Positions 1 through 6,963 of a stretch of 9,789 bases of DNA are shown piece by piece. Made by a program: the position numbers and the translations under genes. The notes below the pieces were generated by a model. The model saw only the letters and a list, made by a program, of their open reading frames with translations, was not told the origin of the DNA and did no database searches. This stretch comes from Burkholderiales bacterium (GTDB lineage Bacteria; Pseudomonadota; Gammaproteobacteria; Burkholderiales; Casimicrobiaceae). The DNA is taken from the NCBI GenBank assembly GCA_025354075.1, contig JANXNO010000661.1:1-9789 (forward strand). The letters are read 5' to 3'. Position 1 is the stretch's first letter, and the number at the start of each line of letters is the position of its first letter.

Positions 1-2370
1 TTTTCGCCTGCGGGTGAAAGCGACTGGGTAGCAGGCACCTTGAACCGGCCTCTCGTGACGGGTGACCGGTTGTGGGCCGATGATCGTGCCCGCGTTGAAC
101 TGCAAATTGGCAACGCGGTGGTTCGTATCGACGCGAGAACACAACTTACGTTGACCAACCTTGATGATCGCATTGCACAAATGAATGTGCAGGACGGTAC
201 GCTTAACCTGCGTGTGCGCCGACTGGATCGCGGTCAGGTGGTCGAAGTCGACACGCCTAATCTGGCGTTCGTGATTCGTCAGCCGGGTGAATACCGGGTG
301 ACCGTTGATGCGGCGCAGGATTCAACCGAAGTGCGCACCCGAAGCGGGCGGGCCGACGTCTACGCTACGGGCGCAAACTATGCGGTAGCGTCGGGTGCCG
401 CGTATCGATTCTTCGGCGCGGGGCTCGCGGACTATGACGTGCTGACGCTGCCGCGCGCTGATGAATTTGACCGCTGGGGGCAGGCGCGGGACCGCAGATA
501 CGACAGTTCCACCTCGGCGCGGTACGTGTCGCGCGACGTAATCGGCTATCAGGACCTTGATCAATACGGCAGCTGGCGCTCGGTGCCAGAGTACGGCAAT
601 GTGTGGACGCCCAATCGCGTTGCCGCTGACTGGGCTCCGTACCGTGATGGCCATTGGTCGTGGGTCGAGCCGTGGGGCTGGACTTGGGTCGACGACCAGC
701 CGTGGGGCTTTGCCGTGTCGCACTACGGGCGGTGGGCAAATGCGGGCGGTCGCTGGAGCTGGATACCGGGACCGGTCGCTGCGCGCGCTGTGTATGCGCC
801 AGCGCTGGTTGCCTTTATCGGCGGCAGCAATTTTCAAGCAACCACGTCAAGCGGTGCCGTAGGCGCGGTGGGGTGGTTTCCGCTCGGCCCGCGTGAGGTG
901 TATCGCCCCGCGTACGCCGTCAGCCGCGACTACTTCACCAACGTGAATGTGTCCAACACGGTCATCAACAACACCGTCATCATCAATAACTATGACAACC
1001 GCAATGCACCTGCGGCCAATACGGTGGTCTACGCCAATCGCAGTGTGCGCGGTGCCGTTGTCACTGTGCCGACCACCACGTTCGTCCAGTCGCAGCCCGT
1101 GGCGCGTGCAGCCTTGCGAGTACCGGAGGCGGCGATCACCGCCGCGCCGGTCAACACACTTGCTGCTGTGGTACCCACACAGAATAGTGTGCTTGGTGCA
1201 GCGGCGCAGCGGCCGAGGCCACCCCAGGTGAGAGAGCAGCGTTTTGTTGCACAAAGCACGCCGCCCGCCGCCGTGGTTGGTTTTGCGGTTCGCGAACGCG
1301 CACTGGCGGTCAATCCCGGAAAACCGGTGGAGGCCGCAGCGCTGGCCGCTCTGGCGGCGGCGAAGCCTGCCGCTTCGCCCGGCCGCAGTGAGGCTTCCAA
1401 ACCCAGCGCGCCAACCGCGACTCCCAACGCTGCACCCAACGCAGGACCCGGGGCCGCGGTGGTTGCCGCCCCGCGAGTCGAGATCGTGCCGCCGCCACGC
1501 GCTTCAGGGACAGAGGTCGCGGCACCGCCTGCCAAAGCGCCGTCGGATCGACGCGGCAAAGGCGACCCATCGTCACGTCCCGCCCTGCCTGTGACGCCGC
1601 CTGTAAGCAACACACCGTCCGCTGCTGCGCCGGTACTGCCGCCCCCTGCAACGTTGCCTCCGACGGCACCGCCCGGAGCACGACCACCGTCCACGGCAGG
1701 TCCCGTGGAAGCGCCAAAGCCCATCACCAGGCCGTCAGAGCGGCCACGCGACCCGATCACCACCCAGCCGGTGCAAGCGGCGCCTGCGGCGGCACCCAAG
1801 GCACCAGCCGCGCCGGTCGCACCAGCCGCACCAGTTACGGTTCAAGTGCCACCGGTCGCGGCACCAGTGCAGCCGCCCACAGCGCAGCCCGTTGACCGTA
1901 AAGCCCCTACCCCACTGGCGCCGGCTCCTGTGCAGCCAGCGCAGAAACCTGGCATGCCATCGGTGGAGCCCCCCGCCAAAGCGGCTGCGCCAACACCAGC
2001 TCAAGCGGAGCAGCCCGCGCCAGCAAAGGCACAGCCTCCGGCGCGACGCGAGCAAAAGTCACCCCCGGCTGTAACCGAACCCAATGAGCGTCAACCAGGC
2101 CCGCCACCACGCGGACGCGGTGAGCAATCAGAGCCGGCCCGGGCGGCACCATCGCGCGCGCTGCCACCGCCGTCATCTGCGCCCGCACCCGCCCCTGCAG
2201 CCACGCCGGCACCGGCGGCAAAACCTGTGGAGCCCGCACCTGCGTCACCCCCGCCACCGACCAAGGCGCGCGATGACAAAAAGTCCGCCACGGCGAAGGA
2301 TAAAAACGACGGCAAGCCGGACGATGAAGACCCGGCGCAGAAAGACGAGAAAGAAAAGAAGCGGAAGTAA
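1..2370 (+). CDS. FecR-like/DUF6600 W-rich exported protein with long Pro/Ala-rich tail (5' partial)
   Basis: The frame is open from base 1 and already reads like the middle of a FecR-like domain (SDWVAGTLNRPLVTGDRLW), so the true start and any signal peptide lie before the window; the TTG at 40 is not the start. Visible residues 1 to about 135 form a FecR-like beta domain. Residues about 188-260 are rich in Trp, Tyr and Gly, with motifs such as YGSW, DGHWSWVEPWGWTWVDD and GRWSWIPGP, followed by VGWFPLGPREVYRP and an Asn-rich VNVSNTVINNTVI stretch; this order is typical of DUF6600 proteins. From about residue 440 to 760 the protein is almost entirely Pro, Ala, Val and Lys, probably disordered. 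It ends in a highly charged Lys/Asp/Glu tail ending KEKKRK. DUF6600 proteins are predicted to be exported, but their function is not known; a role in the envelope or periplasm is inference. The family call is firm, the function is open. Confidence 0.88.
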   Translation, partial: FSPAGESDWVAGTLNRPLVTGDRLWADDRARVELQIGNAVVRIDARTQLTLTNLDDRIAQMNVQDGTLNLRVRRLDRGQVVEVDTPNLAFVIRQPGEYRVTVDAAQDSTEVRTRSGRADVYATGANYAVASGAAYRFFGAGLADYDVLTLPRADEFDRWGQARDRRYDSSTSARYVSRDVIGYQDLDQYGSWRSVPEYGNVWTPNRVAADWAPYRDGHWSWVEPWGWTWVDDQPWGFAVSHYGRWANAGGRWSWIPGPVAARAVYAPALVAFIGGSNFQATTSSGAVGAVGWFPLGPREVYRPAYAVSRDYFTNVNVSNTVINNTVIINNYDNRNAPAANTVVYANRSVRGAVVTVPTTTFVQSQPVARAALRVPEAAITAAPVNTLAAVVPTQNSVLGAAAQRPRPPQVREQRFVAQSTPPAAVVGFAVRERALAVNPGKPVEAAALAALAAAKPAASPGRSEASKPSAPTATPNAAPNAGPGAAVVAAPRVEIVPPPRASGTEVAAPPAKAPSDRRGKGDPSSRPALPVTPPVSNTPSAAAPVLPPPATLPPTAPPGARPPSTAGPVEAPKPITRPSERPRDPITTQPVQAAPAAAPKAPAAPVAPAAPVTVQVPPVAAPVQPPTAQPVDRKAPTPLAPAPVQPAQKPGMPSVEPPAKAAAPTPAQAEQPAPAKAQPPARREQKSPPAVTEPNERQPGPPPRGRGEQSEPARAAPSRALPPPSSAPAPAPAATPAPAAKPVEPAPASPPPPTKARDDKKSATAKDKNDGKPDDEDPAQKDEKEKKRK

Positions 2371-2494
2371 CCGAGCCGCTCATTTGCTCGTGGCGCGTTG
2401 CGAAAAACTGCATCGCGCTATCGGCAACGCTTCACCGTTCGCGCCCGGCGTAACCGGCATTGTGTTTATCGATAAAGAGGTGGCTCGCGCGCGG

Positions 2495-2517
2495 GGCTTA
2501 CTTAAGCGTCCTAAGCC
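2495..2517 (+). terminator. possible weak terminator hairpin after the DUF6600 gene
   Basis: GGCTTA at 2495-2500 pairs perfectly with TAAGCC at 2512-2517 around an 11-base loop, and the plus strand then reads TGTTTCC. It lies about 125 bases after the stop of the plus-strand gene and before the convergent DUF1080 gene. The stem is short and the T-tract is broken, so this is a weak candidate. A separate 7-bp dyad, GCGTTGC (2395-2401) with GCAACGC (2424-2430), lies closer to the stop but has no T-tract. Confidence 0.25.
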
Positions 2518-2569
2518 TGTTTCCACGCGTTGCCGACCGCCCGCGTACCGGCTCGGTCGACGCGCAATG

Positions 2570-3184
2570 CTACAACGCGCTGATCTGTACTTTACGCCAC
2601 TTGATCACGCCACCGGGCGCGTCTTTGGGACCATTGCCGAATTGCAGCGCAATCGGGCCTGAGGAGAATTTGCTGTCTTGCACGTCCACCGTTTGAACAC
2701 CGTTTAATTCAACGATCAGGCGACTACCTTTAGCGGTGATTACGAACGTGTTCCATTTGCCGCCGGCCTTCGGCATGGGCACCACTTTGGCGATGTCGAC
2801 AATCGCGCCCGTGCCGAAATTGGGGTCGGGGCGCTGGTCGTAAATATTGACTTCGTACGAGTTCGCTGCAGTGACATTTTTGCGATCAGAGAGGCGCAGA
2901 AAAACGCCGCTATTGGTAGTGTGATCAGCCCAGAATTCAGCTTTGATCTGAAAGTCCGTGTAGGAATTTTTCGACACAAGATAGCTTGCAACTTTCGCCT
3001 GATCAGCAACGATCGCACCGTCTTCCGCTCGCCAGTTGGCGTCGCCCACACGATCAAAGTTTTCAAGGCCTGAGGCGCCATCCACCAGCGCGGTCCAGCT
3101 CGATTGAGTGGGCATTTGCGAACAGCCGAACAGCGTAGCGACGACGACTACCAGCGCAAGTTTTAGCGCGGAAACGTGTTTCAT
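2570..3184 (-). CDS. DUF1080 (3-keto-disaccharide hydrolase-like) lipoprotein
   Basis: This 204-residue protein starts with MKHVSALKLALVVVVATLFGC, a lipoprotein signal peptide with Cys at residue 21. Ser follows the Cys, which by the usual sorting rule suggests the outer membrane. The rest is one DUF1080 domain of the concanavalin-A-like jelly-roll type: W-TALVDG near the start, NWRAEDGAIVAD, FQIKAEFWA, NSGVFLRLSDR, YEVNIYDQRPDPNFGTGAIVDI, W-TFVITAKGSRLIVELNG and a final WRKVQI strand. Members of this family include hydrolases or lyases acting on 3-keto sugars; the substrate here is unknown. I chose the ATG at 3184 because AAGGAG lies just upstream on the minus strand and the signal peptide begins there; a longer open frame to 3310 would put 42 unrelated residues before it. 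The gene stands alone and converges on the DUF6600 gene. Confidence 0.9.
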   Translation of the reverse strand: MKHVSALKLALVVVVATLFGCSQMPTQSSWTALVDGASGLENFDRVGDANWRAEDGAIVADQAKVASYLVSKNSYTDFQIKAEFWADHTTNSGVFLRLSDRKNVTAANSYEVNIYDQRPDPNFGTGAIVDIAKVVPMPKAGGKWNTFVITAKGSRLIVELNGVQTVDVQDSKFSSGPIALQFGNGPKDAPGGVIKWRKVQISAL

Positions 3185-3253
3185 AGTGATCTCCTTTTTG
3201 TTGCAAGCCATCGAGCTTGTTGTCGGTGATTCTGCATCAGTTTGTACAGAAAA

Positions 3254-3268
3254 TTGAAACGGTTTCGA
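3254..3268. promoter_or_regulatory. possible operator palindrome upstream of the DUF1080 gene
   Basis: GAAAC (3256-3260), one central G, then GTTTC (3262-3266) form a perfect palindrome within TTGAAACGGTTTCGA. It lies about 70-85 bases upstream of the DUF1080 start codon. Its look resembles operators of LacI-type sugar regulators, which would suit a sugar-related gene, but the odd length and the lack of a second copy leave this a guess. Confidence 0.3.
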
Positions 3269-3332
3269 TATTCGTATTTCATAGCTATTCTGCATCGTAA
3301 TCTGGAACATCTTTTTTGTAACAATGCCGTTC

Positions 3333-3400
3333 TATATGGGTTTATTCTGCATTTTTGCTATATCTCGACTTTTGCCATAATATCGATCTAAGCCCATATA
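3333..3400. repeat. 12-bp imperfect inverted repeat (arms 3333-3344 and 3389-3400)
   Basis: TATATGGGTTTA at 3333-3344 and TAAGCCCATATA at 3389-3400 are inverted copies with one mismatch, which becomes a G-T pair in RNA. The arms are separated by 44 AT-rich bases. No T-tract follows on either side, so it is not an obvious terminator. It may be a protein-binding dyad or a structured leader. Confidence 0.5.
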
Positions 3401-3592
3401 AAGCATGGGATTAGCATTAAAGTTATAGGCAGGTAAATCGCTGTCAGCATCACTTTCGGCGCGCATGAACGCCGTTCGACGCTTCGATGAAAGCCTGATT
3501 GAATGCGGCTTACCTCGCAGTGGTAGAGTCTGGATCGTTCGCGTTGCACGCATCGTCTGGCCACCGCCAGCGGTTAATGTGAGGGAGGTCCA

Positions 3593-4015
3593 ATGGCAGC
3601 AGCGAAGACTCAGGCAACGGCGGAAACGCTGGACGAATTTCTCGCCCGATCAGTGGACCCGTCGCGTCATGACGACTGTCGACGCATCGCCGCCATGATG
3701 CTCGAGGCGACCGGCGAAGCCCCGGTCATGTGGGGCGCAATCGTCGGCTTTGGGCGCTATCAGTACCAGTACCAAAGCGGGCGCACCGGCGAATGGCCGC
3801 TGGTTGCATTTTCGCCACGCAAAAATGACCTGACGCTGTACATCATGCCGGGCTTTGATCGCTATCAATCGCTGCTTGACGAGCTCGGCAAACACAAGAC
3901 TGGCAAGTCCTGTCTGTACATCAGGCGTCTCGCGGACGTTGACCTGACGGTGCTCAACGCGCTCATCGTGAGCAGCGTAATTTCAATGAGTCCGACACGG
4001 GTAGGGTCGACATAG
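3593..4015 (+). CDS. DUF1801 (YdhG-like) domain protein
   Basis: This 140-residue soluble protein has no signal peptide or membrane segment. After a short N-terminal helix (ETLDEFLARSVDP) come DCRRIAAMMLEATGEAPVMWGAIVGFGRYQY, WPLVAFSPRKNDLTLYIMPGFDRY and the hallmark GKHKTGKSCLYIRRLADVDLTVLNALI, which together define the DUF1801/YdhG fold. Length matches the family. The function of these proteins is poorly known; some relatives in Firmicutes have been described as frataxin-like iron chaperones, which cannot be assumed here. GGGAGG lies six to seven bases before the ATG and supports this start. The gene appears monocistronic and is followed by a strong terminator 66 bases after its stop. Confidence 0.92.
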   Translation: MAAAKTQATAETLDEFLARSVDPSRHDDCRRIAAMMLEATGEAPVMWGAIVGFGRYQYQYQSGRTGEWPLVAFSPRKNDLTLYIMPGFDRYQSLLDELGKHKTGKSCLYIRRLADVDLTVLNALIVSSVISMSPTRVGST

Positions 4016-4376
4016 CGCTCAGCCGCAACAGCGGCGCAGACGCCTGCACAACAGGAATCAGTCGCCCATTTTCAGGCAATAAAAAAGCGTCCCGGGGGAC
4101 GCTTTTTCTCTGCGCTTAAGAGCGCTTCAACGCGCTTATCGCGCGGGTCGAACCATCAGCAAAGCTGGGCAATGATTTCGTTCGGAATAGTTACCTCCTC
4201 GGGATTCATTGATGACGGACGAACCTTAGCACGCATTGATTCGAACTGCAAATCTCTCGTTAACAAAATAAATTCATAACAAAAAAACGCGTCTTGCCGC
4301 GCTTTGTAATCTGGTTGTATGCCGCCGCCATTTATCGTGCTGGAACTCATCAAACTAACCCAACACGACCGGCACC
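4016..4376. other. intergenic region with terminator and possible minus-strand small transcript
   Basis: This 361-bp gap holds the terminator at 4082-4107 and an AT-rich stretch near 4255-4290. On the minus strand a short frame ending at 4156 reads MRAKVRPSSMNPEEVTIPNEIIAQLC and contains a strong Shine-Dalgarno-like GAGGAGGT, but no ATG, GTG or TTG lies at the right distance after it. A minus-strand hairpin, AAAGCGCG then CGCGTTTT followed by further T's (about 4283-4308), could be another terminator. I see no tRNA or known RNA family. Confidence 0.5.
4082..4107. terminator. bidirectional rho-independent terminator
   Basis: AAAAAGCGTCC and GGACGCTTTTT form an 11-bp perfect stem around a CGGG loop. 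The stem is GC-rich at the top and carries an A-tract on one side and a T-tract on the other, so it can end transcripts from either direction. On the plus strand it ends the DUF1801 gene. No annotated gene approaches on the minus strand, so its symmetry may serve a small minus-strand transcript. Confidence 0.9.
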
Positions 4377-4640
4377 ATGAACTCAAACAACGCAACCCGC
4401 ACCAGCCCGTTCAACATCATCGCCGTTGCGGCGGCACTGCTTGCCCTCGCAGCCATTGTGGCCTCCGCGCGCTCAAGCGCAGACGTAGCAACCGCAGCAA
4501 CGACAGCAGTGTCAACAACGCCGCAAGGCGCAGCGTCGGACGTGGCGGCGGCGTCACTGCCCGCAGAAACGCCCGCTTCTATGAGTTATCACGACAGCAT
4601 CAACGTTGCCGCCATTGCCGTGGCAGCCTACGACCGATAG
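4377..4640 (+). CDS. small hypothetical protein with one N-terminal membrane segment
   Basis: I do not recognise this 87-residue protein. Residues about 12-31 (FNIIAVAAALLALAAIVASA) form one hydrophobic segment, either a signal anchor or an uncleaved signal. A low-complexity Ala/Thr/Ser linker follows, then a less repetitive C-terminus (MSYHDSINVAAIAVAAYDR). Third codon positions favour G and C as in neighbouring genes, which supports it being real. The ribosome binding site is weak. It lies 51 bases upstream of ycaO in the same direction and could share its transcript. A competing longer frame at 4319-4747 has a basic, Arg/His-rich composition typical of a shadow frame and is not annotated. 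Confidence 0.55.
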   Translation: MNSNNATRTSPFNIIAVAAALLALAAIVASARSSADVATAATTAVSTTPQGAASDVAAASLPAETPASMSYHDSINVAAIAVAAYDR

Positions 4641-4648
4641 CGCACATC

Positions 4649-4684
4649 GCCCCTGCCAGCGCCGGGGTGGTCGTCGACAGGGGC
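4649..4684 (+). promoter_or_regulatory. dyad covering the ycaO ribosome binding site
   Basis: GCCCCTG (4649-4655) is a perfect inverted copy of CAGGGGC (4678-4684), with 22 bases between. The right arm contains AGGGG, the only Shine-Dalgarno-like sequence before ycaO, eight bases upstream of the ATG at 4692. If the stem forms in the mRNA it would hide the ribosome binding site. Whether it does is inference. Confidence 0.35.
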
Positions 4685-4691
4685 CTGCGCT

Positions 4692-6434
4692 ATGCTCTTT
4701 GTCATGACTACATCTACTTTTATACCTGGCAAAGACGCCTCGCTTGAATCCACCATTGAGACGCTGACCGGCAAATTGCTCGCGCTTGGTTTTCATATTG
4801 AAGAGCGCAGTTGGCTCAACCCGGTGGACGGTATTTGGTCCGTTCATATACGGGACCGCGATTGCCCGCTGTTGTTCACCAATGGCAAGGGCGCGACCAA
4901 ACTCGCCTGTATGGCGAGCGCGCTTGGTGAATATTTTGAGCGGCTGTCGACCAATTATTTCTGGACCCATTACTACCTCGGCCCGGTCGTGGCGGCGCGC
5001 GCGTATGTGCATTACCCGCAGGAAAAATGGTTTGCACCGAACAAGGATGGTTCGTGGCCGAAAGCGCTGCTGAATCCGGAGCTGCATACGTTCTACAACC
5101 CGGAAAACAACATCGATGCGACCACATTGGTCGAGTTCAATTCCGGCAATGTTGAGCGTGGCATTTGCGCAATTCCGTACGTGCGTGAGCGCGACGGCGC
5201 AACGACCTACATCCCGGTCAACATCATCGGCAATTTGTACGTGAGCAACGGCATGTCGGCCGGCAACACGCAGGCGGAGGCGCGGACGCAAGCGCTGTCA
5301 GAAATTTTCGAGCGCAACATCAAAGGCCGCATCATCGCTGAAGGTATTTGCCTGCCCGACGTACCCGAGGCCGTGATCGCACGCTACCCGCGTATCGCAG
5401 CAGGCGTCAAGGCATTGCGTGAAGCGGGCTTTGGCATTCTGGTGAAAGATGCATCGCTTGGCGGCCAATATCCGGTGATGAACGTGACGCTTTTGAATCC
5501 AAAAGATCAAGGTTGCTTTGCAAGTTTTGGTGGTCATCCGCGTTTTGAGATTGCGCTGGAGCGTGCGTTAACCGAGCTGCTGCAAGGTCGCGCGCTCGAT
5601 TCGCTGGAAGGCTTTCCGCCACCGGTGTTTGATCTCGAAGAAGCGGCCAGCTCGCCCAACATCGAAATCCACTTTGTCGATTCGAGCGGCGTGATTCACT
5701 GGAATTTCCTCGGCGACAAGCCGGACTACGAATTCTGCGACTGGAATTTCGGCAACACCACCGCCGAAGATTACGCGTGGGCCGTAGATCGCATTCACAA
5801 CGATGGCTACGACATTTACGTCGCCGATTTTGCGCATCTAGGCGTGTATGGTTGCCGAATTCTGGTGCCGGGCATGTCGGAGATTTATCCGATTGAAGAC
5901 CTGGACTTCGAGAACAACAGCGTGGCCAACGACTTCCGCGAAGCGGTGCTTAATCTCACCGATCTCGACGACGAGGAATGCTCTGACCTGCTCGACACAT
6001 TGAACGAATCCGGACTCGCTGATCAGCGTCCGTTGCCGCTGTTAATTGGCATGGCGGCTGATGCGGATTCATTCTGGGCTGATTTGCGTATCGGCGAATT
6101 GAAAACGCTTTTAGCGCTGGCGATTGGCGACCGTGAGGCCGCGCTTGAAGGTTGCGACTGGATCAAGCATTTCGATCAACTCGATCCGAAGCGTCGCCTC
6201 GTCTACGCCTGCGTCGAAAACCTGCTCAACCTCACTGACCTGGGCGAGACGAAAGCGTACGTGGCCAATTTGCGCTTGCTTTACGGCGCAGACACCGTGA
6301 CGAAGGCCGAAGCGCTTATTGCCAAAAAGAATCGCTTCATGGGCCTCTCAGCGCCGGGACTGATGATGGACGGCTGCGTGATGCACCAGAAGTTACTCGT
6401 GGCGTACGACAAGCTGCACGCGCGGGTGGCCTGA
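4692..6434 (+). CDS. ycaO: YcaO, RimO-associated (non-azoline) YcaO-domain protein
   Basis: This 580-residue protein matches E. coli YcaO along its length from TFIPGKDASLE onward, including WLNP, WSVHIRD, FTNGKGATK, ASALGEYFERLSTNY (residues 75-89), YIPVNIIGNLYVSNGMSAGNT, ALSEIFER (201-208), SLGGQYPV, ERALTELLQGR (290-300) and HLGVYGCRILVPGMSEIYP. The Glu/Arg/Gln-rich motifs belong to the ATP-Mg site of the YcaO fold. The C-terminal part (about 400-580) is helical and lacks the Pro-rich end of azoline-forming YcaOs. E. coli YcaO is known to assist RimO in methylthiolation of ribosomal protein S12; no rimO or rpsL lies in this window. The start could be ATG 4692, with AGGGG upstream, or ATG 4704, which aligns with the E. 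coli start (MTTSTFIPGKD); I give the former. Its stop overlaps the next gene's start. Confidence 0.95.
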   Translation: MLFVMTTSTFIPGKDASLESTIETLTGKLLALGFHIEERSWLNPVDGIWSVHIRDRDCPLLFTNGKGATKLACMASALGEYFERLSTNYFWTHYYLGPVVAARAYVHYPQEKWFAPNKDGSWPKALLNPELHTFYNPENNIDATTLVEFNSGNVERGICAIPYVRERDGATTYIPVNIIGNLYVSNGMSAGNTQAEARTQALSEIFERNIKGRIIAEGICLPDVPEAVIARYPRIAAGVKALREAGFGILVKDASLGGQYPVMNVTLLNPKDQGCFASFGGHPRFEIALERALTELLQGRALDSLEGFPPPVFDLEEAASSPNIEIHFVDSSGVIHWNFLGDKPDYEFCDWNFGNTTAEDYAWAVDRIHNDGYDIYVADFAHLGVYGCRILVPGMSEIYPIEDLDFENNSVANDFREAVLNLTDLDDEECSDLLDTLNESGLADQRPLPLLIGMAADADSFWADLRIGELKTLLALAIGDREAALEGCDWIKHFDQLDPKRRLVYACVENLLNLTDLGETKAYVANLRLLYGADTVTKAEALIAKKNRFMGLSAPGLMMDGCVMHQKLLVAYDKLHARVA

Positions 6435-6961
6435 TGCGCAAAAGGCTCGTTACTCTTGCGACGTTTGTGGCGTCGATGGCCCTGTCATATGCGTCGTGGG
6501 CAGAGCGGCTCACCCTTCCTGAAACGACCGTCTCGTTCGAAGCGCCCACCGGATTCACCGCACTTAGCGACGATGAAATCAAGGCTAAGTATCCTTCGAA
6601 TCGCGCGCCGCGCTTTGTGCGCGGCAATGCCTCGCGCGGCACCACCATTGCTTACGAAATCAGGCCGAACGCGATCCCTGACAGTGCGCTTGAAAATGCA
6701 ATGGGCGCATTCGAGCAAGTGTTCACCCGCATCATTCCAGGTATCGTCTGGAAGCGTCGCGAAATTGTGCAGCGCGCCGGGCAACGCTGGATTGAGCTCG
6801 AGGCGACGTCAAACGCTATCGATACCGACATTCACAACCTGATGCTGATCACGCCTTACGATGGCAAGCTGCTGACGTTTAACTTCAATTCGACCAAGGA
6901 ACAGTTTCCGAAATTTGAGCGCGAACTGCGAACCAGCATTGACTCGATTCGTCTGAAGTAA
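6434..6961 (+). CDS. secreted hypothetical protein coupled to ycaO
   Basis: This 175-residue protein begins with a clear Sec signal peptide (MRKRLVTLATFVASMALSYASWA, cut after residue 23). The mature part opens LTLPETTVSFEAPTGFTALSDDEI and ends with alternating short strands and helices (YDGKLLTFNFNSTKEQFPKFERELRTSIDSI). This pattern resembles small periplasmic PsbP/DcrB-like proteins, but that is a fold guess by eye. It has no lipobox and no Cys in the mature part. The ATG overlaps the ycaO stop codon as TGATG, so translation is probably coupled and the two are made from one mRNA. That is odd, since YcaO is cytoplasmic and this protein is exported. I do not know its function. Confidence 0.85.
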   Translation: MRKRLVTLATFVASMALSYASWAERLTLPETTVSFEAPTGFTALSDDEIKAKYPSNRAPRFVRGNASRGTTIAYEIRPNAIPDSALENAMGAFEQVFTRIIPGIVWKRREIVQRAGQRWIELEATSNAIDTDIHNLMLITPYDGKLLTFNFNSTKEQFPKFERELRTSIDSIRLK

Positions 6962-6963
6962 GG

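Larger units (their letters stand above)
3185..3592. other. AT-rich intergenic region between divergent DUF1080 and DUF1801 genes
   Basis: This 408-bp gap separates two divergently transcribed genes, so it should hold both promoters. The part at about 3210-3440 is clearly more AT-rich than the coding DNA around it. It contains three copies of ATTCTGCAT (3229, 3287 and 3344), a palindrome at 3256-3266 and a 12-bp imperfect dyad (3333-3344 with 3389-3400). I could not pick a convincing -35/-10 pair on either strand. The open frames here show no domain or ribosome binding site that I would trust. Confidence 0.6.

Noticed and set aside
1029..1799. A 256-residue minus-strand frame inside the DUF6600 gene
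   Set aside because: It is the Gly/Ala-rich complement of the Pro/Ala-coding region, a common artefact in GC-rich repetitive DNA.
3332..3553. A 73-residue minus-strand frame upstream of the DUF1080 gene
   Set aside because: It has no ribosome binding site, ends in the AT-rich dyad region and shows no domain or consistent codon use.
4225..4260. A GTTCGAATC stretch on the minus strand resembling a tRNA T-loop
   Set aside because: The flanking bases do not pair as a T-stem, and no acceptor, D or anticodon arms are found.
4156..4395. A 79-residue minus-strand frame in the gap before the small membrane protein gene
   Set aside because: The N-terminal part is Cys/Trp/Ser-rich and looks random, and it overlaps the start of the plus-strand gene. 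Only its last 26 residues are mentioned as a weak lead.
4692..6434. An azoline-type RiPP biosynthesis cluster around ycaO
   Set aside because: The protein matches E. coli YcaO throughout, lacks the Pro-rich C-terminus of azoline-forming members, and has no dehydrogenase, E1-like partner or clear precursor nearby.
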